Positions 9,245 to 17,530 of a stretch of DNA of 64,000 bases are shown piece after piece (position 1 is the stretch's first letter; every line of letters starts with the position of its first letter). This DNA is from Streptomyces tauricus (lineage in GTDB: Bacteria; Actinomycetota; Actinomycetes; Streptomycetales; Streptomycetaceae). The stretch lies in the NCBI RefSeq assembly GCF_014650955.1, contig NZ_BMVY01000014.1, positions 1 through 64,000 of the forward strand. The letters are read 5' to 3'. The position numbers and the translations under genes were made by a program. The notes under the pieces are model-generated. The model was not told the DNA's origin. It did not search any database and was given only the letters and a program-made list of their open reading frames with translations.

Positions 9245-12200
9245 CGGTGTTCCCTCCGTGTCGGCCGGCCCGGCCGGGGGCGCGGCCCTGTGCGGGTGCG
9301 GGACTGCCTTGGTGGATGAAGGGGCCCCAGGCCGCCACGGGCAGCGGCGTGTCGAGCCCGACACGGGCGGCCAGTGGCCGCGGGAGGCCGGGCAGTCGGG
9401 GTCGGGTGGCGGGATCGAGTGCCCACAGCTGGGTGCTGCGCAGGGCCAGCGCGGGGTCCGCGCCCTCGGCGAGGAAGTGGTGGACGACGTACATCAGGAC
9501 GGCCGCACTCGCGTCGTCCAGGCCCCACTTGGAGCCGATCACGTCCGCGGCCCCACACGCCACGAAGGCGGTGGTGAGGGTGAGGGCCTCGTCGTGGTCG
9601 CGGGAGCTGAGGTCCGTCTCGCAGGCGCTGAGCACCACCAGCGGGCCGGCCGTGTTCCGGTCGTCGGGGTCGTACGCCCCCAGCAACTGCCGGACGGTGA
9701 GGACCCCCGGATCGTCCCCGTCCCTCGCTTGCGCGCCGTTGCCCTCGTTGTCGGTGTCGTCGTTGCCGTCGGTCTTCGTGCGGCGGGGTGTGTGCAGGAG
9801 GAGTCCCGAGACGGTGGGCCGGCCGCCGGCGAACCCGTGCACGCTGAGCTGGACGAGCGTGGCGGGCCGCTCGCCCGTACCGCCGGGCAGCAGCGGCAGC
9901 AGTTCGCCGGGGGTGCCGTCGACGTCCCACATGTTGCGCACGAAGTAGCCGTAGCAGCGGGCGTCCCGGTAGAAGGACGTCCGCAGCCCGTCGATCTCGT
10001 GCTCCGCGTACGGCAGGGTCGCCCGCGGGTCCGCCACCAGGACGGGCGCGGCGGCCACGGGCAGCCGGGCGCGCGCGGCGGACCGCAGGAACTCCGCGCC
10101 CGACGCCGCGTAACTGACGACGGCGTGGTCGACGACGTACACGTCCCGCTCCCGCACCGATCCGGCGGGCCCGCCGAGCCGCGCCGCGTGCCAGGGCACG
10201 GATCCGAGGTTCCCGGCGGGCAGCAGCACCAGCCGCACCGGGTCCTCGGGCCGCGCGGGCCGACCTGGCCGTACGACGTCGAGGACCGGCCCCATCACGG
10301 CCGCTCCCGCCCAGTCGCACAGCTCCTCCAGGGCCGCCTCCCAGGCCGCGACCGCCTCGGCGCGCCCTTCCGCCGTGACGGAGACGCCGGGCGCGGTGAG
10401 CAGGGAGCGGTCGCGGGCGGCGTCGAGGTAGCGCTCCAGCGGGCCGCGCTCCGTCGCGGCCAGTCCGGGCAGCGGCAGCGGAAGGGGCGCCATGCCGGGC
10501 CGTACGACCAGGCCCCACCCGGGTCCTGGCCCGTCCGCCACGAGGAGATGGACGACCGCGTCCACGCCGACGCGCTGTGCCGTATCGGCGACAAGGCTCC
10601 AGTCCGGCCCGCCCGCCGCCTCGCCCGCTGCTTCGTGGGCTGCCTCGCCCGGTACTCCGTCCGCCGCCTCGCCGCCCGCCGCTCCGTCCGGCGTCGTGCG
10701 CAGCCGCGGGGTGCTCAGTGCGCTCAGGGCGCTCAGGGCACGGCGGCGCAGGGTGCTGGGGATGAGCGTGTCCGGGGTCTGGGCGGGGTCGCCGGGAGCG
10801 GCAGGGCGGGACTCGCCGGAGCGCGCCGCCTCCCGCCACCGCGCGGCGAGTTCGTGCTCGCCGTGCGCCTCCAACTGCTCGGGCACACCGGCGGAGGCCG
10901 CCAGAGCCCGGAGCACCAGCGCGCGCCCGGCTTCCAGGACCCGCAGCGCCGTGGCCGCGTCGCCCGCCTCCGCCGCCCAGGAGGCCGCTTTCACGCCCCA
11001 GTCGGCGGCGACCCGGGCCGCCGCGAGCCCGTGCTCGGCGCCGACCTGCAGCAGCACGTCCTCGGCGACCTTCTCCAGCAGCCGTTCGGTCGCCTCCAGC
11101 GCCCGTGCGGTGTCGCCGGGCGCGCCGCGGGCGCGATGGAGCTGGGCCAGTTGCCGGTAGACCTCCTGTGCGGTGGCGCAGCCGGTGCGGTCGGTGATCG
11201 CCGCGCGGGCGCTCTCCATCTCGCGCAGCGCGGCGTCGAGCGCGGCCGGATCGCGGTGGCGCTCGTGCTCGACGGTGAGGGCGAGCGCCATGCCGAGCCG
11301 GGTGCGGATGTCCTGGTCGGCGAAGACGGCCGTGCCGCCGAGGGAGGCGTGGACCTGGTCGATCTCCGCGAGGACGGTCCTGGAGGACGGGTCGACGTAC
11401 TGCTCCAGCGCGTTGATCACGGTTCCGGCCGAGGCCATGACGCCGCGCAGGGCGACCGGCGTGCCGGGGTGCTCCTGCGCCTCCCGCAGATACATCAGCG
11501 CCCGCCGCATCGGCGGTCCCACCGCCCTGCCCGCACGCCCGATGGCCATGGCCCGGCGCAGTTGCAGCGCGCCGAGGGTGAACAGGACGAGCGTCGCCGA
11601 ACTGTCGTGCCCGGTCAGCTCACGGCGCATGTCCAGCAGGACGTCGGCGATGTCGTCGAACGTGTCGAGGTCGTCGTCGTCCGCCTCGGTCATGCGCTGA
11701 TGGAGCAGCAGGGCCCGCCCGGAGTCGGCCAGTTCCCTGCCCATCGGGCCGGGCGGCATGTGGCGTACGACGTCTCCGCGGCCGAAGCTCTCGGTGAGCA
11801 GCCGGTACATGCCCGCCGTGTCCTCGCGGTTGCCGCCGATCAGCGCGGAGCCCGACAGCAGGCCGGCGAGCAGGACGGGGGACACCCCGTTGGGGACGTC
11901 CCCGTCGCGGAACGCCTCCAGCAGCGGCTCGCCCGCCTCCACCAGCCGCTCCGCGTCGCCCTCGCGCAGTCCGATGCCCATGCTGATCAGACCGGCGGTG
12001 ATCTGCTCCTGCCAGGTGCCACGCGGCAGGTCCGCGGCGGCCTGCTGCAGTTCGTCCGGCCCCAGGAAGCCGGGCGCCATCAGTTCCATGATCGGCAGCA
12101 ACTCGTCCGCGTGGTGCAGGTCAGGGGCGGCGGCGGGCGCGGACGCGGACGCGGAGCCGGAAGCAGAGGCGGAGGTGGAAGTGGAAGCGGAGGCGGAGGC

Positions 12201-13037
12201 GGAAGTGGCGGCCGGGTCGTCGTCGGGCATCGCCCTGAGGAGTTCCATGGCGGCGCCCATGACCGACGCGAGGTGGGGCGGCATCGCCCCGAACGCGTCC
12301 ATCCGCTCGCCCAGTTCGAGCATCGAGGTCCGGTCGCCGGCCACGCCGCTCAGCATGCGCATGGTCTGGGTCCAGCGCTCAAGTTCCGGCCGGGACGCGG
12401 GATCGGCCGTCTCGGCGAGCTCCTCCAGCAGCGTCACGACCTCGGTGAAGTCGTCCCTCATGGGCCCGCCGGGTGTGAGGTAGGCGGCCCCGACCTTCAT
12501 CATCTCGGTGAAGTCCGTACGGCCACGCCCCGGTCCGCCGAGCGTGGGGAGGTCGGGTATCAACAGCCGGATCAGCAGCCGGAGTACGGCCTCGCGGGAC
12601 CGTATCTCCCGCTCCGTGACGGGGACCGCCGCGACCCGGGCCTCCCGGAGCAGCGAGATCGCCTCGGCCCGCTCCTCGGCGGGCGCCGCGGCCCCGCCGG
12701 CCAGATGGCGCAGCCCCAGCAGGCTTCCGCGTGCCATCCGCAGGGCCGCGCGTTCGCGTTCCCCTACGGCCGGTTCGGCTTCGGCCAGTTCCCGCAGCAT
12801 GCGGTCGGTCGTGCCGGGATCGGGTCGGGGCGGGGATGCCTCCGCTCCGCTGCCCGCGCCGGGCCCCGCACCGACGGCGGCCCACTCCCGACCGAGTGCG
12901 ACGGCCCGTTCGAACAGCCCTCCCGACCCCTCCCCGCCGCACCCTGCCCCCGCGGCCGCCTCGGTATCAGCTCCCCCTGACGTCTCCCCCGTGCCACCCG
13001 TTCCCCCGGCACTTCCCTGCGTCCCGCTCACCGTCAC
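9231..13037 (-). CDS. Large helical-repeat CHAT-domain (caspase-like) protease
   Basis: A 1268-aa protein. GTG 13037 was chosen because gggggagg lies about 5 nt upstream; GTG 13031 is the alternative. Residues to about 850 are Ala/Leu/Arg-rich helical repeats, TPR-like. The C-terminal third is a CHAT domain with the expected dyad: His1066 in QLSVHGF and Cys1139 in LSACETD, followed by the typical GAADVIGSKW and A..LM..H.FL segments. CHAT proteins are caspase-family peptidases whose TPR-linked forms cleave a dedicated partner. This gene heads an overlapping operon with the antitoxin-like and RES genes. An Ala/Ser-rich simple repeat lies near residues 285-305. Confidence 0.85.
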   Translation of the reverse strand: MTVSGTQGSAGGTGGTGETSGGADTEAAAGAGCGGEGSGGLFERAVALGREWAAVGAGPGAGSGAEASPPRPDPGTTDRMLRELAEAEPAVGERERAALRMARGSLLGLRHLAGGAAAPAEERAEAISLLREARVAAVPVTEREIRSREAVLRLLIRLLIPDLPTLGGPGRGRTDFTEMMKVGAAYLTPGGPMRDDFTEVVTLLEELAETADPASRPELERWTQTMRMLSGVAGDRTSMLELGERMDAFGAMPPHLASVMGAAMELLRAMPDDDPAATSASASASTSTSASASGSASASAPAAAPDLHHADELLPIMELMAPGFLGPDELQQAAADLPRGTWQEQITAGLISMGIGLREGDAERLVEAGEPLLEAFRDGDVPNGVSPVLLAGLLSGSALIGGNREDTAGMYRLLTESFGRGDVVRHMPPGPMGRELADSGRALLLHQRMTEADDDDLDTFDDIADVLLDMRRELTGHDSSATLVLFTLGALQLRRAMAIGRAGRAVGPPMRRALMYLREAQEHPGTPVALRGVMASAGTVINALEQYVDPSSRTVLAEIDQVHASLGGTAVFADQDIRTRLGMALALTVEHERHRDPAALDAALREMESARAAITDRTGCATAQEVYRQLAQLHRARGAPGDTARALEATERLLEKVAEDVLLQVGAEHGLAAARVAADWGVKAASWAAEAGDAATALRVLEAGRALVLRALAASAGVPEQLEAHGEHELAARWREAARSGESRPAAPGDPAQTPDTLIPSTLRRRALSALSALSTPRLRTTPDGAAGGEAADGVPGEAAHEAAGEAAGGPDWSLVADTAQRVGVDAVVHLLVADGPGPGWGLVVRPGMAPLPLPLPGLAATERGPLERYLDAARDRSLLTAPGVSVTAEGRAEAVAAWEAALEELCDWAGAAVMGPVLDVVRPGRPARPEDPVRLVLLPAGNLGSVPWHAARLGGPAGSVRERDVYVVDHAVVSYAASGAEFLRSAARARLPVAAAPVLVADPRATLPYAEHEIDGLRTSFYRDARCYGYFVRNMWDVDGTPGELLPLLPGGTGERPATLVQLSVHGFAGGRPTVSGLLLHTPRRTKTDGNDDTDNEGNGAQARDGDDPGVLTVRQLLGAYDPDDRNTAGPLVVLSACETDLSSRDHDEALTLTTAFVACGAADVIGSKWGLDDASAAVLMYVVHHFLAEGADPALALRSTQLWALDPATRPRLPGLPRPLAARVGLDTPLPVAAWGPFIHQGSPAPAQGRAPGRAGRHGGNTVEHR

Positions 13038-13100
13038 GCGCGCCTCCCCCGGATCCCGTTCGCCCCATATGGTGGCGTCGGACGGAGGGCCGTGAGGTGC

Positions 13101-13132
13101 TTTCAGCCGTATTTCAGCCGTACCAGCCGGTA
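13101..13132. promoter_or_regulatory. 11-bp phased direct repeats upstream of CHAT operon
   Basis: The 11-mer tttcagccgta occurs twice back to back (13101-13111, 13112-13122), and a third, weaker copy (ccagccggta) follows. They lie about 65-95 bp upstream of the CHAT start. Repeats spaced by one helical turn resemble activator sites such as those of SARP proteins. The regulator is unknown. Confidence 0.45.
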
Positions 13133-13268
13133 AACAACCGGACTGGGGGGCAGCGGGCGACATGGGCGGGACCCACCATCGTGCAAGGGGGTGTCCGCGC
13201 CGTCCTGGGTTACGGACCGGGGGAGACCCAGGGCCCGCGGCCACCCCCTCCTCACCTCCGGCGGCGGG

Positions 13269-13664
13269 TCAGTCGGTCAGATCGACCCGTACGGTCAGCA
13301 GGTCCTTCCCGAAGAGGCGGACGGCCGTGCTGTTCATGCGGGGCAGGGACGCCAGCCGGGCGCGCGGATCGTCATCCGGCAACAGCTGGGCGGTGCCGTG
13401 GTGCCAGCGCCCGCCGACGCGGACGCGGACCTTCGGATCGGCCCGGATGTTCCGCACGTACTGCGACTTCTCGCCGTACTCGGAGACGAACCAGAACTCC
13501 CGCCCGACCCGCCGCCCTCCGACCGGTGTCCGCCGGGGCAGCCCGGAGGTACGCCCGGTCGTCTCGACCAGCGTCTGGAACGGCAGCCGGCGGGACAACG
13601 GGTTCGCCACATAGCGCTGAACCGCGGTGACGACCCGGAACTTGACGTCTCGATCACGCGGCAT
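13269..13664 (-). CDS. Deazaflavin (F420)-dependent nitroreductase-family protein
   Basis: A 131-aa protein starting at ATG 13664, with a purine-rich RBS-like stretch a few nt upstream. It matches the Ddn/FDOR family pattern: an N-terminal helix, LVETTGRTSGLPRRTPV, a central REFWFVSEYGEKSQYVRNI segment, then RVRVGGRWHHGTA. Members bind F420H2 and reduce quinones or nitro compounds. Length is typical. The F420 link is supported by fbiC and an LLM oxidoreductase some 6-7 kb away. Monocistronic as seen; substrate unknown. Confidence 0.85.
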   Translation of the reverse strand: MPRDRDVKFRVVTAVQRYVANPLSRRLPFQTLVETTGRTSGLPRRTPVGGRRVGREFWFVSEYGEKSQYVRNIRADPKVRVRVGGRWHHGTAQLLPDDDPRARLASLPRMNSTAVRLFGKDLLTVRVDLTD

Positions 13665-13924
13665 ACCGGCCCCACCTCTCCCTGCGCACGCCGGACGGCG
13701 CCCCGAGGGCGCCGGGGGACGACTTCTGCCGTACGCCGGTGGTCATCGCGAGTCCCTTCCCAGGTGTCGGGTGATGCCGTGGAGGAGCCTGCGGCCCTTC
13801 TCCGGCGGCAGAACCATGGTCCCCACGACGTCAAGCACGCGCGGCCCCGGTGCGGGAAACCGCCCGTCCGACAGGCCAGTTGGCCGGATGGGCCCGTCGG
13901 ACCCCGTCCGTGAAGCTCATCAGC

Positions 13925-15502
13925 ATGATGAAGACCAAGCGGAAGACCGCCCTCCTCGGCGCCTCCGGTGTGCTCCTCGGGCTGACCCTGCCTGTCGCCG
14001 CGACAGCCGCACCGGCCGTGACAGCCGCACCGGCCGCGACAGCCGCGTCTGCCACACGGGCCGCACCGGCCGCGACCGCCGATCCCCACACCTCCCTCGC
14101 CTCCCACACCCCCCTCACCTGGGGCCCGTGTGAAGGAAGCGGCCTCGACCCCCGGCAGAAGTGCGCCACCGTCCACGTACCCCTGGACTACGCCGACCCG
14201 GGAAGCGCGCGGATCGGGATCGCCGTGTCCCGGATTCCCGCCGAGAGGCCGGCCGTCCGTCGCGGGAGCCTGCTGATGATCGCCGGCGGTCCCGGCGGTG
14301 GCAGTCTCGACGAGATCTCCGGGAAGGGGCAGCGGCTGCCGCAGGCGGTGCGCGACGCGTACGACCTGGTGGGGTTCGATCCGCGCGGCGTCGGGCGGTC
14401 CTCGCCCGTCAGTTGTGGACTCGACCGGGCCGACCTCGCCCAGACCCGGTTCTGGCCCTGGCCCGCCGCCGACGGGTCCGTCGACGAGAACATGGCGACC
14501 GCCCGCCGCACGGCCGCCGCCTGCGAGCGCAACGGCGGCGACCTGATCCGGCACATCAGCACCGCGAACAACGCCCGCGACATCGACCGCGTCCGCGCCG
14601 CCCTCGGTGAGCGGAAACTGTCCGCGTGGGGCGTCTCGTACGGGGCCTACGCCGGCGCCGTCCACAACGAGTTGTTCCCGCACCGCACCGACCGGCTCGT
14701 CCTGGACAGCAACCCGGACGCGACCGGAGCGCGCAGCGGCGGCCAGTTCGCCCGGGGCGCCTGGGCCGCGTTCGAGACGGGGGTCGAGGACACCTTCCCG
14801 GCCTTCGCCGAGTGGGCCTCGGCGCCGGGGAACCCGGACCGCCTCGCCGACACGGCCGCCGGCGTGCGGGCGCTCTTCCTGCGGCTCGCCGCGCGGCTCG
14901 ACCGCGAGCCCGTCCCGTGGCCGGGCGCCGATCCCGCCGAGCTGAACGGCAATGTCCTGCGCCAGACCATGGTCTACGCGCTGTACGAGCCCGACGAGTT
15001 CCCCGCGCTGGCCCGGCTGATCCGGGCGGCGCAGAAGGGCGAGGTCCCGCCCGCGCCCGAGCCCGCCCCCGAAGCCCTTCTGCAGAACGGGCTCGCCGTC
15101 GCCGTCGCCACCTTCTGCAACGACGGGGACTGGCCGACCGAGGCCGCCGTCTACGAGGAGGGAGTCGCACGCAGCCGCGCGGCGTACCCGCTCACCGCCG
15201 GGATGCCCCGCAACGCCACCGCCTGCGCCGCCTGGCCGACGCATCCGCAAAGCGCCCCCGTACGGATCACCGACCGCGGGCCGTCCACCGTGCTGCTCGT
15301 GCAGAACGAGCGCGACCCCGCCACCCCCCTCTCCGGCGCCCGCGCCGTCCGGGCCGCGCTGGGGCAGCGGGCCGTCATGGTGACCGTGGACGCGACCGGC
15401 CACGACGCCTACCTCGGCAACGGCAACGCCTGCGGAGACCGCGCCGTCACCCGCTACTTGGTCACCGGGCACCGGCCCGCGGGGGACAAGTACTGCCGAT
15501 AG
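13925..15502 (+). CDS. Secreted tripeptidyl aminopeptidase-type alpha/beta hydrolase
   Basis: About 525 aa from ATG 13925; GTG 13910 and ATG 13928 are alternatives, none with a strong RBS. It opens with a lysine-rich n-region and hydrophobic signal peptide (KTALLGASGVLLGLTLPVA) ending in an Ala-rich cleavage region. The alpha/beta-hydrolase triad is visible: Ser238 in GVSYG, Asp464 in NERDPATP and His493 in DATGHDAYL, with an oxyanion segment AGGPGGGS. The C-terminal TAP-like region marks the SlpD/SlpE/Tap family of exported Streptomyces peptidases. Likely acts outside the cell on peptides. Confidence 0.88.
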   Translation: MMKTKRKTALLGASGVLLGLTLPVAATAAPAVTAAPAATAASATRAAPAATADPHTSLASHTPLTWGPCEGSGLDPRQKCATVHVPLDYADPGSARIGIAVSRIPAERPAVRRGSLLMIAGGPGGGSLDEISGKGQRLPQAVRDAYDLVGFDPRGVGRSSPVSCGLDRADLAQTRFWPWPAADGSVDENMATARRTAAACERNGGDLIRHISTANNARDIDRVRAALGERKLSAWGVSYGAYAGAVHNELFPHRTDRLVLDSNPDATGARSGGQFARGAWAAFETGVEDTFPAFAEWASAPGNPDRLADTAAGVRALFLRLAARLDREPVPWPGADPAELNGNVLRQTMVYALYEPDEFPALARLIRAAQKGEVPPAPEPAPEALLQNGLAVAVATFCNDGDWPTEAAVYEEGVARSRAAYPLTAGMPRNATACAAWPTHPQSAPVRITDRGPSTVLLVQNERDPATPLSGARAVRAALGQRAVMVTVDATGHDAYLGNGNACGDRAVTRYLVTGHRPAGDKYCR

Positions 15503-15611
15503 ACCCAGGGTTCACGCACGCCACTGCCGTCACATCTCCTATCCTCGCTGCGAAGGCGTCGGCGGCGATGCGGCGGCGATTCGGCGGGTGTCGGGGATAG
15601 AGGAAGTACAC

Positions 15612-17459
15612 ATGGACGGGTTGAGCCCGGACGATCCGGGCTGGATAGGCAATTACCGGCTGCTCGGCAGACTCGGCGAGGGCGGCATGGGGCGGGTGTA
15701 CCTGGCCCGCTCCGACCGCGGCCGTACCGTCGCGGTCAAGGTCGTCCAGGAGCAGCTGGCCCGCAAGCCCGACTTCAGGCGGCGTTTCGCGCAGGAGGTG
15801 AAGGCCGCCCAGCGGGTCGGCGGCGAGTGGACGGCCCCCGTCCTGGACGCCGACACGGAGGCGGCGACCCCGTGGGTGGCCACCGGCTATGTCGCCGGTC
15901 CCTCCCTCGCCGAGGTGGTGGACAAGCAGTACGGCCCGCTGCCCCCGAACTCCGTACGGGCCCTGGGTATCGGGCTCGTCCGCGCGCTGCAGGCCATCCA
16001 CGGTGCCGGGCTCGTGCACCGCGACCTCAAGCCGTCCAACGTCCTGGTGACGATCGACGGGCCGCGTGTCATCGACTTCGGTATCGCCCGTGCCCTCGAC
16101 CCGGCCATGCAGTCCACCGACGGGCTGACGATGACGGGCGCGGTCGTCGGTTCGCCCGGCTTCATGTCGCCCGAGCAGGTGCGCGGCGAGCGCGTGACGT
16201 ACGCGAGCGACGTCTTCTGCCTCGGTGCCGTCCTCGCGTACACCGCGTCGGGCAAGCTGCCGTTCGGCACGGGTGAGGGCGGGATCCACTCGCTGCTCTA
16301 CCGGATCGCGAGCGAGGAACCGGACCTGGCGGGGGTGCCCGCTCCCTGGGACCAGCTGATCGCCTCGTGTCTCGCGAAGGACCCGTCCCAACGGCCGTCG
16401 CTGGAGACGCTGCTGGCGCGTATCGAGAGCATGGAGGACACCGGCGGCGCGTGGCTGCCGGGCGAGGTGCTGGCCGAGCTGGGCCGCCACGCCGTGCGGC
16501 TCCTCAACAGCGAGGACCCGGAGAGCCGGCAGGGCGCACCGGGCGCGCAGCTACCGCAGAGTCACGCGCTCGCCGCCCGGGCCCAAGCCCATGCCCAGGC
16601 TCATGCCCCGGCTCCGGCACACGCCTCGGCACAGGCCCCCGCGCCGCAGGCCCCCGTACAGGGTTTCGGGCCTCCCGTGTCGTACGACCCCGCGCACAAC
16701 CCGTCCCCGCCCCCGTGGCAGCAGAGCCCTCCGCCGGGGAGCCTGCACGCGGGCAGCCCTCCGCCCGGCAGTCTGCGGCCCCCGCCGCACTACTTCTCGC
16801 CACGCCCGCCGGCCCGCTCGGCGCGTGGGCTGGGCATCGGACTGTCGCTCCTGCTGGGCCTCTACACCCTGCCCCTGCTGATCCGGGGCGCCGTCCTGGG
16901 CGAGGCCTATCTCCGGCTCGACGCGCAGGGCGGTGACGCCAACCCCGGTGTCATCCAGGACTACGACGTGCTGACCCTCGCGACGGACGCGCTGGACCTC
17001 TTCGAATCGGCGGTGGGCCTGGCCCTGCTGATCGTGTGGCCGCTCTGGTTCCAGCGCATGCGCAACAACGCCGACGCCTTCGCGCCGGTGCGCCTGCGCT
17101 TCGCGCCCGGCATGGCGGCGGGCGCCTGGTTCATCCCGGGCGTCAACCTCTTCATGCCCAAGCAGCTGACCAACGACATCTGGACGGCGACGGCGGGCCG
17201 GGCCCGGGGCGCCGGGCGATGGCTGATGCACACCTGGTGGTGGTGCTGGATCGGCTACGTCCTGGCGTACGCGAACAGCTTCTTCAGTGACTGGTACGGC
17301 AACGAGACCGCCTCCGAGGCCATGGCCGACATCATCGACATGCAGATCGCCGCCTGTGCCGGAGTCGTGAGCGCCGTGGCAGCCGTCTTCTTCGTCAAGC
17401 GGCTCACGTCCATGCAGCAGACCCGCATCGCGGAGGCCCGGGGCATCGGGACCGCCTGA
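15612..17459 (+). CDS. Ser/Thr protein kinase fused to DUF4328 membrane domain
   Basis: A 615-aa kinase starting at ATG 15612, 7 nt after gaggaag. The catalytic domain covers about residues 12-275: G-loop GEGGMG, Lys43 (VAVKVV), HRDLKPSN with H136/D138, and D155 of DFG. A Pro/Ala/Gln-rich linker (about 310-405) follows. The C-terminus has about four membrane segments and the DUF4328 signature (NNADAFAP, WFIPGVNLFMPKQLTNDIW). In most Streptomyces kinases the extracytoplasmic part is PASTA or beta-propeller; here it is an integral membrane sensor-like domain. A strong hairpin lies just downstream. Confidence 0.92.
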   Translation: MDGLSPDDPGWIGNYRLLGRLGEGGMGRVYLARSDRGRTVAVKVVQEQLARKPDFRRRFAQEVKAAQRVGGEWTAPVLDADTEAATPWVATGYVAGPSLAEVVDKQYGPLPPNSVRALGIGLVRALQAIHGAGLVHRDLKPSNVLVTIDGPRVIDFGIARALDPAMQSTDGLTMTGAVVGSPGFMSPEQVRGERVTYASDVFCLGAVLAYTASGKLPFGTGEGGIHSLLYRIASEEPDLAGVPAPWDQLIASCLAKDPSQRPSLETLLARIESMEDTGGAWLPGEVLAELGRHAVRLLNSEDPESRQGAPGAQLPQSHALAARAQAHAQAHAPAPAHASAQAPAPQAPVQGFGPPVSYDPAHNPSPPPWQQSPPPGSLHAGSPPPGSLRPPPHYFSPRPPARSARGLGIGLSLLLGLYTLPLLIRGAVLGEAYLRLDAQGGDANPGVIQDYDVLTLATDALDLFESAVGLALLIVWPLWFQRMRNNADAFAPVRLRFAPGMAAGAWFIPGVNLFMPKQLTNDIWTATAGRARGAGRWLMHTWWWCWIGYVLAYANSFFSDWYGNETASEAMADIIDMQIAACAGVVSAVAAVFFVKRLTSMQQTRIAEARGIGTA

Positions 17460-17466
17460 GCGACCG

Positions 17467-17513
17467 GGTTCGGTGAGGGCCGGGCAGCACAGCGGCCCGG
17501 CCCTCACCGAACC
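17467..17513. terminator. Bidirectional terminator hairpin
   Basis: A perfect 18-bp inverted repeat (17467-17484 with 17496-17513) and an 11-nt loop lie between convergent genes. There is no T-run, as is common in high-GC actinobacteria. It would serve the kinase and the PHP gene. Confidence 0.85.
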
Positions 17514-17530
17514 GGCGGCGAAGCAGCGCC

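Noticed and set aside
8019..12980. Very long rightward open frame (1653 codons)
   Set aside because: Antisense shadow of the CHAT operon: high-GC third positions keep the opposite frame open. CHAT motifs and RBS support the minus strand only.
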